From: JAAEPI01 sp964352625
GTDB taxonomy: Bacteria > Bacteroidota > Bacteroidia > Cytophagales > Cyclobacteriaceae
Direction of reading: 5' to 3'
Assembly: GCA_964352625.1 (NCBI GenBank)
Contig: CAYGSD010000003.1
Location: 270,745 to 334,744, forward strand
DNA: 64,000 nt
Shown here: positions 16,556-24,088 of the stretch, in pieces
Numbering within the stretch: the stretch's first letter is position 1
Layout: every line of letters begins with the position of its first letter
Made by a program: the position numbers and the translations under genes
Notes under the pieces: generated by a model
The model's database searches: none
The model's input: the letters and a program-made list of their open reading frames with translations, nothing else
What the model was told of the DNA's origin: nothing

Positions 16556-17455
16556 TTGAAACCACTGGATGTAGCTATAGTGACTCAGGGAGCCTATGTC
16601 TTTCCTGAGGTCTTGGATCAATACCATCTGAATATCTTGAAAGAAGATGAGCTGGTCACCGCAGCTCTTTCTGACCTGGGGTTGACGTCAAAGCGAGTGG
16701 CTTGGGACGATCCTGATTTCGATTGGACCACTACGAAATACGCAGTGATTCGAGCAACTTGGGATTATTATCATAGGATTGATGAATTCGAGGAATGGTT
16801 GGATGTGGTTTCTCTCAAAACCAAATTGATCAATCCGTATGAGACCCTGAAATGGAATCTTGATAAACACTATTTGAGAGATTGTGCGGATGGCGGAGTG
16901 AATATTCCAAACACTCATTTTCTGGAGCTGGGATCAACGGAATCGCTGGCTAGTGCTTTTCAACGCTCAGGCTGGAGTAAGGCAGTACTGAAGCCATGCA
17001 TTTCCGGTGCGGCGAGACATACCTATGTAATTGATTCTAATAACGTCAACGAATATGACTTACTATTTCAGGAGCTAATTGGCAAAGAATCTATGATGCT
17101 TCAGGAATTTCAGGAGAGTGTGCCCGTGTCAGGAGAGATCACTCTGGTTTTGATAGGAGGTAAGTACACGCATGCAGTGTTGAAAAAAGCAAAGCCCGGT
17201 GATTTTAGGGTGCAGGATGATTTTGGAGGTACTGTCCACAATCACACACCTACTAAAGAGGAGATCGAGTTTGCCGAATTGGCAATGAGCCAGGTTTCAC
17301 CAGTGCCTGTATATGGCCGTGTGGATATTGTTCGTGATAATACTGGACGACTGGCTTTGCAAGAGTTAGAATTAATCGAGCCTGAGCTTTGGTTTAGAAA
17401 CTGCCCTGAAGCAGCCAACATGCTTGCCAACAAGATTCATCAGGATCTTTCTTAA
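16556..17455 (+). CDS. ATP-grasp domain protein (DcsG/RimK-type)
   Basis: 299 residues starting at TTG 16556, one base after the preceding stop; the N-terminus (KPLDVAIVTQGAYV) is that of an ATP-grasp preATP domain, and no ATG lies between. ATP-grasp features are AVLKPCISGAARHTYVI (nucleotide-binding Lys), MMLQEFQESVPVSGEITLVLIGGKYTHAVLKKAKPGDFRVQDDFGG and RLALQELELIEPELWF (Mg-binding Glu residues). The nearest known type is the D-cycloserine synthetase/glutathione-synthetase-like group; the ligated substrates are unknown. It is cotranscribed with the GMC pair, but a functional link is only inferred. Confidence 0.78.
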   Translation: MKPLDVAIVTQGAYVFPEVLDQYHLNILKEDELVTAALSDLGLTSKRVAWDDPDFDWTTTKYAVIRATWDYYHRIDEFEEWLDVVSLKTKLINPYETLKWNLDKHYLRDCADGGVNIPNTHFLELGSTESLASAFQRSGWSKAVLKPCISGAARHTYVIDSNNVNEYDLLFQELIGKESMMLQEFQESVPVSGEITLVLIGGKYTHAVLKKAKPGDFRVQDDFGGTVHNHTPTKEEIEFAELAMSQVSPVPVYGRVDIVRDNTGRLALQELELIEPELWFRNCPEAANMLANKIHQDLS

Positions 17456-17458
17456 GAA

Positions 17459-18778
17459 TTATTCTCCTTCCGGCTCCCTAACGATTAACTCCACTTTGGT
17501 AGCGCGAATACCATCAATTTCTAAAAGTCTTGCCTTTACGTGAGGGTCTAGTTCGATCAAGTCACCTTTCTTCAGCTTATGTCCAATTTTCTCAACGATG
17601 AGACCTGAGATGGTGTCCGAATTCATCGATTCCAAATTCATATTCAGACGTTCGTTGAGCTCATCAATTATGGCATCACCATTTACCACATAAACACCTC
17701 TTTCTTTTTCAGAGATTTCAGCCTCTTCTTCCAGATCAAATTCATCTTCAACGTTTCCAATTATTTCTTCAACAACATCCTCTAAGGTAATGATGCCAAT
17801 AACAGTTCCGTGCTCATCCTGTACGAATGCAAAGTGCTGCTTGGCTAGTCTGAATTCTTGCAACAGTTTCCCAATCAATATACTTTCAGGAATGATCATG
17901 GGAGTGCGAGCAATTGCCCTCAAATCCATGGTATCGCCTGCCCCCAATAAATCCTTGATGTGCACAACACCAATTATTTTGTCTAGCGAATCTTCGCATA
18001 GCGGAAACCTGCTATGTCGGGAGTTTTTTGCCAATTCAAGGTTATCTCTTAAAGAATCATTGGCATTCATGATCTGAACCTCTCCTCTAGGACGCATGAT
18101 TTTGCTAGCCACCTCATCGTCAAATCGGAAGACTGCATTGAGCAACTTGTGTTCGGTCTTTGACAGTTCGCCAGTAGAATATGCCATGGAAAGAGACGCT
18201 CTAATTTCCTCTTCGGTAAGAGGAGTGTCGTGTTCTCCAGATTCTCGAATACCTAACCAACGAAGAAAAACGTTCGTAATAGCATTGAGAACATACATAA
18301 ATGGAAAAAGAATCATGTAAAATCCTTTAAGCAACATTGCGGTTCCGAGCATGACTGGAGCCGGTCTTCGTATGGCATAGATCTTAGGCACCTGCTCTCC
18401 AATAACAATATGCAACGCTGTAATTATTGAGAAAGCGATAGCGAAGGAAATCCCATGAAGGACGTTTTCGGATGTGATACCGGCATCAATTATTAGCGGT
18501 TTGATCAAATGAGCGATTGCCGGCTCGCCAATCCATCCAAGTGCCAAGGAAGCCATTGTGATTCCTAACTGGCACGCTGAAAGAGCCATGTTTTGTCTTT
18601 GGAAAATCCACATGGCAGTAGAAGCGAACGGCTGGTTTTCTCTCATCATCGTTTTGATTTTACTCTTGGTCAACTTGACCAGAGCAAATTCAGCAGCAAC
18701 AAAGAATCCATTGAGAATTATGAATACCAGGGTTAGGACTATATTAAGGCTATCCGCTGCGTAGTTAGGTTCTTCCAT
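17459..18778 (-). CDS. CNNM/CorC (hemolysin C-like) transmembrane protein
   Basis: 439 residues. The DUF21/CNNM membrane domain is at about 10-190 (IVLTLVFIILNGFFVAAEFALVKLTKSKI, then GEQVPKIYAIRRPAPV). A CBS pair follows (about 205-330; IMRPRGEVQIMNAND, FAFVQDEHGTVIGIITLEDVVEEIIG), and a CorC_HlyC domain at about 345-435 (VVNGDAIIDELNERL, GHKLKKGDLIELD). These proteins are associated with Mg/Co export or metal homeostasis; a hemolysin role is a historical label. The gene neighbours an MgtE cluster further upstream on the same strand. It ends 3 bases from the convergent ATP-grasp gene. Confidence 0.9.
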   Translation of the reverse strand: MEEPNYAADSLNIVLTLVFIILNGFFVAAEFALVKLTKSKIKTMMRENQPFASTAMWIFQRQNMALSACQLGITMASLALGWIGEPAIAHLIKPLIIDAGITSENVLHGISFAIAFSIITALHIVIGEQVPKIYAIRRPAPVMLGTAMLLKGFYMILFPFMYVLNAITNVFLRWLGIRESGEHDTPLTEEEIRASLSMAYSTGELSKTEHKLLNAVFRFDDEVASKIMRPRGEVQIMNANDSLRDNLELAKNSRHSRFPLCEDSLDKIIGVVHIKDLLGAGDTMDLRAIARTPMIIPESILIGKLLQEFRLAKQHFAFVQDEHGTVIGIITLEDVVEEIIGNVEDEFDLEEEAEISEKERGVYVVNGDAIIDELNERLNMNLESMNSDTISGLIVEKIGHKLKKGDLIELDPHVKARLLEIDGIRATKVELIVREPEGE

Positions 18779-18851
18779 TATGAGAATATGATCAACTTAC
18801 ATTAGTCTGCTTGTGTTGTTGGGAAACTTCTAATTAAGACAAAACTTGTCC

Positions 18852-19727
18852 TTAGTCAATATTTCTTTCGACGTATTTAATGATTTCCTTGGCAATATCC
18901 TTCTTAGTGGATTTTTCAATTCCTTCAAGTCCAGGAGATGAATTTACTTCAAGGACTAATGGTCCATTTGAAGACTGAAGCATATCTACGCCTGCAACGC
19001 CTAAACCCATCGCTTTCACAGCTTTAAGTGCAGTAGTTTCCTCTTCATCAGTCAATTCAATGGTAGATGCAGAGCCACCTCTGTGTAGGTTGGATCTGAA
19101 CTCACCTTCTTTCCCCTGTCTTTTCATTGCGCCAACTACACGACCATCGACAACAAAGGCTCTAATGTCAGCACCCCCAGCCTCTTTTATGAATTGCTGA
19201 GCAATGACGCGAGCCCCAAGACCATCAAAAGCTTCTAAGACAGAGCTAGCCGCATTCTTTGTTTCAGCCAATACAACACCCAAACCTTGAGTGCCCTCCA
19301 ACAGTTTCAGTACAATTGGCGCCCCCCCTAATGAGTCAATCACATGATCGGCATCTTTTGAATCGTTAGTGAAAACAGTTTTTGGCAATCCTACACCCGC
19401 TCGTGATAAGACTTGCAGGCTTCTCAGTTTATCTCTTGAACGTACAAGAGCCTGAGATTCAACGGTAGAAAAGACTTTCATCATTTCAAACTGACGAACT
19501 ACGGCAGTACCATAAAAAGTGACGGAAGCACCTATTCTAGGAATTACGGCATTGATGTCCTCTAAATATGATCCTTTGTAGAAAAGCTTCGGTTTTTTCT
19601 TCTCAATCTCAATGTTGCATCTTAAATGATCCACTACAATTACTTCATGCCCTCGTTGTTCTGCGGCTTCTACTAATCTTTTCGTCGAGTATAATTTTCT
19701 TCCTCTTGATAGGATTGCTATTTTCAT
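18852..19727 (-). CDS. rimK: RimK-family alpha-L-glutamate ligase
   Basis: 291 residues, the normal RimK length. Key parts: MKIAILSRGRKLYSTKRLVEAA, the ATP-grasp loop GGAPIVLKLLEGTQGLGVVLAE, the IAQQFIKEAGGADIRAFVVDGRVVGAMKRQ block, GEFRSNLHRGGSAS, and LVLEVNSSPGLEGIE with the Mg-binding Glu/Asn. RimK adds glutamate residues to a protein C-terminus (ribosomal S6 in E. coli) or makes poly-glutamate. The local S6 gene, at 3135, ends in an acidic/lysine tail and could be a target, but that is inference. It begins 12 bases after the stop of the amphipathic-protein gene. Confidence 0.93.
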   Translation of the reverse strand: MKIAILSRGRKLYSTKRLVEAAEQRGHEVIVVDHLRCNIEIEKKKPKLFYKGSYLEDINAVIPRIGASVTFYGTAVVRQFEMMKVFSTVESQALVRSRDKLRSLQVLSRAGVGLPKTVFTNDSKDADHVIDSLGGAPIVLKLLEGTQGLGVVLAETKNAASSVLEAFDGLGARVIAQQFIKEAGGADIRAFVVDGRVVGAMKRQGKEGEFRSNLHRGGSASTIELTDEEETTALKAVKAMGLGVAGVDMLQSSNGPLVLEVNSSPGLEGIEKSTKKDIAKEIIKYVERNID

Positions 19728-19739
19728 TTTGCGATTTTC

Positions 19740-20156
19740 TTAATCTTGAATTTCATTCAGAACATCCTTTGCTCCGTCAACACCTGCTGCCAATGATTTT
19801 TTAACGGCATTAGCGGTTTCATCTCCTATTTCCTTTGCTGCTTCTACAGCGGCTATAATCGAATTTTTAGTTGCGCTGGTAACATCTCCACCTACTTTGG
19901 CCACTCCAAGCACTGAACCTCTGACTGCTTCCACAGCTACCTCGGCTACATCTAGCCCCAGTTCTTTTGCGCCATGTATGGCTTGATTTACCGATCCTTT
20001 AACAGCGTCCTTTTGCTCCACGCCAGAGTCCATTGCTCCATGAACAGCACCCTCAACAATTCCTTTCATAAGTTTTACCACACCCACACCAATTCCAGCA
20101 ACACCCTCAATTGACCCTTGAACAATAGAGGCAGGAACTTGTATGCCCTTCGCCAT
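19740..20156 (-). CDS. Ala/Gly/Val-rich amphipathic repeat protein, 3' part of a stop-interrupted gene
   Basis: 138 codons from ATG 20156, rich in A, G, V, K, E and D with a loose 11-residue-type pattern (IVEGAVHGAMDSG, AVEAVRGSVLGVAKVGG, NAVKKSLAAGVDGAKDVL). It looks like long amphipathic helices in the style of LEA or apolipoprotein-like proteins; no signal peptide. The same frame continues upstream through a TAA at 20198-20196 to an ATG at 20300 and keeps the repeat character on both sides of the stop. This is therefore probably the larger part of a gene of about 186 codons broken by a nonsense codon. Whether translation restarts at 20156 is unknown. No known family recognised. Confidence 0.6.
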   Translation of the reverse strand: MAKGIQVPASIVQGSIEGVAGIGVGVVKLMKGIVEGAVHGAMDSGVEQKDAVKGSVNQAIHGAKELGLDVAEVAVEAVRGSVLGVAKVGGDVTSATKNSIIAAVEAAKEIGDETANAVKKSLAAGVDGAKDVLNEIQD

Positions 20157-20195
20157 AAAATCGGCAGTCCCCTTAACCGTTTTTACGGCTATATT

Positions 20196-20300
20196 TTAAA
20201 CCGTATTCGCTATAGTACTTCCTAAATCAGCTGTACCATCAATAGCTCCTTTAACTCCCCCTTTGATTCCGTTTACTACAGAACTTAAAATATTAGCCAT
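20196..20300 (-). pseudogene. 5' fragment of the amphipathic repeat gene, ended by in-frame TAA
   Basis: ATG at 20300 opens 34 codons (MANILSSVVNGIKGG, VKGAIDGTADLGSTIANTV) ended by TAA. After the stop the same frame reads NIAVKTVKGTADFMAKG and runs into the 138-codon frame. The pair VKGAIDGTADLG and VKTVKGTADF on opposite sides of the stop shows that both belong to one repeat protein. The upstream ATG has an AT-rich leader. Confidence 0.55.
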
Positions 20301-20372
20301 GTTATTAATTTATTTAAATGTGAAAAATAGTAAGATACGCAAAAAGTCTCGGTCATAGAATAACGTAAGCAT

Positions 20373-21683
20373 TTAGGTAATACCTAAAGCGGAGATCATG
20401 AGTGTTGCTAATCCTAAGAAACTAAGAAAACCAACAATGTCAGTGACGGTGGTTAGTACAATAGAGGAGGATTGAGCTGGATCTTGTCCAATTGACTTTA
20501 ACATAATTGGAATAACCGCACCCGAGAATCCTGCGATCACCATAGAGATTACCATTGAGGTAGCGATGACTGCCGCCAAGCCAAAAGAGTCGGCCCAGAA
20601 ATAGACGATAGCACCCGTGGTAATGGCCACCGCCACCCCATTAACGAAACCGACTGTGAGTTCTTTCATGGCAACTTTGAACCATTGATCCATTCGGAAT
20701 TCTCTTAGTGCCAATCCACGGATGGTCACGGCAAGAGCCTGAGATCCCGTATTTCCTGATTGTCCGGCAACTACAGGAAGGAAAACAGCAAGTACTGTAA
20801 TCTGCGCAATGGTATCCTCGAATATTCCTACAATAGAAGCTGCAAGAAAGGCAGTTGCTAGATTTATTTGAAGCCAAGGAAGTCTTTTCTTGACGGCAAA
20901 CATGGCTGTTGAGAGAGCCCGTTCTTCACGACCGGCACCAAACATCGCAAGCGCATCTTCTGAGGCATCTTGCTTGGCGGTGCTCACCAGTGACTCATGA
21001 CGTATGACCCCTAATATTCTATTATCCGCATCTACTACTGGTAGACTGAAAATATTTCCTTCTTCGAACAACTCCACCACCTCATCTTTGTGAGCCATGG
21101 AACTAACACTAGCGGAGGGCTCCACGAGATTATTAAGCTTTATATCAACTTCGGATATTGCAAGTAGTTGAATCGGAATTTTGCCAAGAAAACTGCCATC
21201 ATTTTTCGCAACATAGAGATTGTTGACTTTTGAATTTCTTAGTGACCGCAATGTTTCCAAAGCATCCTCAACGGTGCTGTCCGGATTGAAAGTGGTAATC
21301 TGTGTATCCATTAGAAACCCTGCCGTTTCTAGCGGATAGGAGAGCAACTCATAAATTTCCTTAGCCTGCTTTTCTGTAAGTTTTTTGAGCTTGGCTTGAA
21401 CGACCTCCTTGGGAAGTCTGGACATCAAAAGTGCCCCTCGATATGGATCTATTTCAGGAAAAAGATTCTGGAAGAGTCCATCCTCCATTTCAACTAAAAC
21501 TCTGGAAACCACATCGGTATTAAGCGCAAAAAGAATCTCCTTAGAGACTACCAAAGGATAGGCTGACAGGTATTCAATTATCTCTGAAGTAGCGCTCTGG
21601 TTAAGAATACTTGCAGCATCGGCCGGGTATAGACTGACTAATTCGGCCACTAATTTCTCTTGACTATTCAATGTCGTTTCCAT
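20373..21683 (-). CDS. mgtE: MgtE-type magnesium transporter
   Basis: 436 residues, close to the usual MgtE length of about 450. The cytoplasmic MgtE_N superhelix is at about 1-125, followed by a CBS pair (about 130-250; FNPDSTVEDALETLRS, PVVDADNRILGVIRHESLV). The five-helix membrane domain starts at about 270. Pore signatures are present: PVVAGQSGNTGSQALAVTIRG and later IGQDPAQSSSIVLTTVTDIVGFLSF, whose Asp residues bind Mg. It imports Mg, gated by the CBS/N domains sensing intracellular Mg. It begins 2 bases after the stop of a membrane-less paralogue. A 7-bp hairpin TTTAGGT/ACCTAAA lies at its stop. Confidence 0.92.
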   Translation of the reverse strand: METTLNSQEKLVAELVSLYPADAASILNQSATSEIIEYLSAYPLVVSKEILFALNTDVVSRVLVEMEDGLFQNLFPEIDPYRGALLMSRLPKEVVQAKLKKLTEKQAKEIYELLSYPLETAGFLMDTQITTFNPDSTVEDALETLRSLRNSKVNNLYVAKNDGSFLGKIPIQLLAISEVDIKLNNLVEPSASVSSMAHKDEVVELFEEGNIFSLPVVDADNRILGVIRHESLVSTAKQDASEDALAMFGAGREERALSTAMFAVKKRLPWLQINLATAFLAASIVGIFEDTIAQITVLAVFLPVVAGQSGNTGSQALAVTIRGLALREFRMDQWFKVAMKELTVGFVNGVAVAITTGAIVYFWADSFGLAAVIATSMVISMVIAGFSGAVIPIMLKSIGQDPAQSSSIVLTTVTDIVGFLSFLGLATLMISALGIT

Positions 21684-21685
21684 AA

Positions 21686-22501
21686 TTAGTTCTCCTTTTC
21701 ATTTGGTTCTTCCGACCCATAGAAAAGCCCCGAAAGACCTACCCGATAGAGATCACCTAAAGCCATACTGGCTGTTTTACCAGCGACATTCGTTTTCCCT
21801 GTGGTTTTCTTATGAGATAAATCGTCCTTACTGATCACTCCCAAGAAAAGGCCATCTAAATCCACCACGGCAACCGAGGACATTTGGAAATTCCAATTCT
21901 TAAGTTGCGTCTCTCGATCCATGTCTGCTAGAATATGATCAGTCGATTCTATTACAAATGGTGAAATGGACGCTTCATGATCTGCCGCAAGTAGTTGTCG
22001 TATATCTATATGTCCTTTGATCGTGCGATTCCTGTCTAGCACCAATGTGTTTGGATAAAGCTTCAGCTTAGAAGCGGCGATAGTATCCAAAGCTTGCTGA
22101 ACCGATAGATCATCTGTCAATGTAACCACGAATGGATCAACCATCGCACCAATGGTGTTCTCTGGGTAAGCGAGCATTTTTTCAAGCTTTCCTGAGTGAT
22201 CAATCGACATCTTGCTTAAAACCTGTTCCCGAATTGAAATATCAGTCATTCTCAACACAGACAGAGCCAGCGTAGGGGTCAATTGCTCGATCAGACTCAC
22301 CGCCATTTCCATTTCTAATATTCCGATAAGAGATGAAATTTTTCCTACATTCATTTTTTCCAAAATCAATTTGCTCTGAGAAATGGGCAGGTTAGCTACA
22401 ATCTCTTTTATCGACTGCACGTCCAATCGCTCAATGTGAATGACTGACTGCCTCGGATGCTTTTCGAGCATTAGCTGGAGTATGCGTTGATTGGTACTCA
22501 T
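21686..22501 (-). CDS. MgtE N-terminal/CBS domain protein without membrane domain
   Basis: 271 residues. It has an MgtE_N-like helical superhelix at about 1-120 (LPISQSKLILEKMNVGKISSLIGIL) and a CBS pair at about 125-240 (MVDPFVVTLTDDLSVQQALDTI, VAVVDLDGLFLGVISKDDL). It then ends in a short tail (LGDLYRVGLSGLFYGSEEP) with no transmembrane helices. It thus resembles the cytoplasmic sensor half of the MgtE encoded 2 bases downstream and could form mixed assemblies with it. It starts with a 4-base overlap on the MscS gene stop. The length and clean end argue against simple truncation of a full transporter. Confidence 0.8.
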   Translation of the reverse strand: MSTNQRILQLMLEKHPRQSVIHIERLDVQSIKEIVANLPISQSKLILEKMNVGKISSLIGILEMEMAVSLIEQLTPTLALSVLRMTDISIREQVLSKMSIDHSGKLEKMLAYPENTIGAMVDPFVVTLTDDLSVQQALDTIAASKLKLYPNTLVLDRNRTIKGHIDIRQLLAADHEASISPFVIESTDHILADMDRETQLKNWNFQMSSVAVVDLDGLFLGVISKDDLSHKKTTGKTNVAGKTASMALGDLYRVGLSGLFYGSEEPNEKEN

Positions 22502-23301
22502 TTTTCGATGATCAGAATAATGTTTTGTTCATTGAACTTGCCAGCTGGTATTATCACTTGTCCATCGTCGGTAGCGAGATAAACGCAGGATTCAGTAATC
22601 TTCGTGATGATGCCTCTTACATCCTCTATTTTAACAATATCGCCTTCCTTGTATCGCTTTTGAGCATAATACGATCCTAAAATGTTCTTTATGGAAGGAA
22701 CAGAGCCTAAACCAAAGGACAATGAAGCTCCAAACAAGACCGCAGCAACTAGAATGGTTAGCAGCGTGGTGAGAAAATTTACGTCAACCCCGACTTGGTC
22801 AATGGCTATAATGACGGCTATAAATTGGATGAGGTATTTTACTAGTCTGGAAATACTTGATACATTGGCAATTCCCGTTCTGGCTGCAGCAGAGGCAGTT
22901 ATGTCTCCCACCAAACGACCAAGTATGGCTCCTGCAAGTACTATCACAAGTGCAGCAATTATGTTTGGTAGGTAATGAATCATTCCGCCAAACCAAACGT
23001 CCATAAATTCAAACCCAATTATTCTAATAGCTGTGGCAAGCGCTATTGTTAGAATTATCCAAAAGAAGGCCTTGCTGATAATTTTGGCCGAGCTCGCAAG
23101 ATCCACTCGAAGCAGACTCGTTTGAAGACTTAAATTAATTCTGGAGTTAATAAATAGAATCAATCGCCTGATCAATCCTTTGGCAATCCAAGCCACAAGT
23201 AATCCAATAATAATAACGATCAATGCAAGTCCGATCTTAGGCAGACTTTGAAGGAATGAGCTAACTATATTGTCAATTAGTGAACCGAAATCTTCTTTCA
23301 T
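22498..23301 (-). CDS. MscS-family mechanosensitive channel
   Basis: 267 residues. There are three hydrophobic segments (IGLALIVIIIGLLVAWIAKGL; AFFWIILTIALATAI; VVIAIDQVGVDVNFLTTLLT...). The pore helix is glycine/alanine-rich (LLTILVAAVLFGASLSFGLGSVPSIKNIL), then the beta domain RYKEGDIVKIEDVRGIITKITESCVYLATDDGQVIIPAGKFNEQNI. The C-terminus is shorter than in E. coli MscS. These channels release solutes on hypo-osmotic shock. It is the first gene of a minus-strand run leading to MgtE and RimK. Confidence 0.87.
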   Translation of the reverse strand: MKEDFGSLIDNIVSSFLQSLPKIGLALIVIIIGLLVAWIAKGLIRRLILFINSRINLSLQTSLLRVDLASSAKIISKAFFWIILTIALATAIRIIGFEFMDVWFGGMIHYLPNIIAALVIVLAGAILGRLVGDITASAAARTGIANVSSISRLVKYLIQFIAVIIAIDQVGVDVNFLTTLLTILVAAVLFGASLSFGLGSVPSIKNILGSYYAQKRYKEGDIVKIEDVRGIITKITESCVYLATDDGQVIIPAGKFNEQNIILIIEK

Positions 23302-23349
23302 AGATGTTGGACTTTGGCTTAATTTAGGCCAAAAATTAGAGAGTTCTCC

Positions 23350-23652
23350 TTAATCGTAGAGAGACTCACCGAAACGTTCCTTCATTTCTACTTCTTGGAT
23401 ACTATCCTCAAGGGCTTGAAGTAATCTGAGATCGATTTTCAGGCTGTCGTTTTCATACTTCTGAATGTACTCAAGTAGAGCAGTCCTTCCAACAGCTTTG
23501 CCGGATTCGAAGTAACTCATGATGCGATATTTTTCTGCTTCGGATGATGTGATGTAATCTTCAGGAGAATCGTCAAGATTCTTAAAAAGAAGACCTACAA
23601 GCAAAATAGCAGTGACAATGACAACTACTCTTAAAACTGATTTCCAGAACAT
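23350..23652 (-). CDS. Small membrane-anchored hypothetical protein, 100 residues
   Basis: One N-terminal transmembrane helix (SVLRVVVIVTAILLVGLLF), followed by an acidic, helical soluble part (DDSPEDYITSSEAEKYRIMSYFESG, then LQALEDSIQEVEMKERFGE). No lipobox. The domain is probably periplasmic or cytoplasmic depending on orientation. It follows the DoxX gene by 40 bases on the same strand. Not recognised. Confidence 0.6.
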   Translation of the reverse strand: MFWKSVLRVVVIVTAILLVGLLFKNLDDSPEDYITSSEAEKYRIMSYFESGKAVGRTALLEYIQKYENDSLKIDLRLLQALEDSIQEVEMKERFGESLYD

Positions 23653-23692
23653 ATGGCGGTGATTTAGGTCAGGTAATCTACTAAATCAATTC

Positions 23693-24088
23693 TTAAGTTT
23701 TGTCAACGCTGAACTTGCCTGCACCCTGAAACATGAGGAAGAATGAGAATACTAGTAAGTGAATGGCTGGAGCTGCGCCTAGATAGGTGTCTCCAATATG
23801 AACCATTAGTAGTGCAATGGTAAAATTTGCCACCATGATCAATGAGAATAATCTTACTCGGAAACCAATGATCCATGCTATTCCCGAAATAAACTGAAGA
23901 TAAACGGATACTACAGCGCTCACGGTTGGAAAAGGAAATCCATTCAATTCAAGAAAGGACGAGAATTCCATCATTTGAGCCCAACTAAAGATGTTGTCTT
24001 GAGTGCCGTAGATCAAGCGGAAACCGAAAGCCAACCGGAGTAGTAATAGGCCATGATCTGCATAGTTAGAAGGTGATGCGAGTCTCAT
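23693..24088 (-). CDS. DoxX-family membrane protein
   Basis: 131 residues with four hydrophobic helices. Features match DoxX/DoxD-like proteins: LLLRLAFGFRLIYGTQDNIFSW at the N-terminus, FPFPTVSAVVSVYLQFISGIAWIIGFRVRLFSL in the middle and IHLLVFSFFLMFQGAGKFSVDK at the end (the FxGAGxxSVD signature). The role in bacteria is unclear; members associate with redox or thiosulfate metabolism. Its start overlaps the stop of the propeller gene by 4 bases (ATGA). Confidence 0.83.
   Translation of the reverse strand: MRLASPSNYADHGLLLLRLAFGFRLIYGTQDNIFSWAQMMEFSSFLELNGFPFPTVSAVVSVYLQFISGIAWIIGFRVRLFSLIMVANFTIALLMVHIGDTYLGAAPAIHLLVFSFFLMFQGAGKFSVDKT

Noticed and set aside
20372..20388. Hairpin TTTAGGT/ACCTAAA at the mgtE stop as terminator
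   Set aside because: No T run follows on the minus strand and the downstream gene is close; could be chance.
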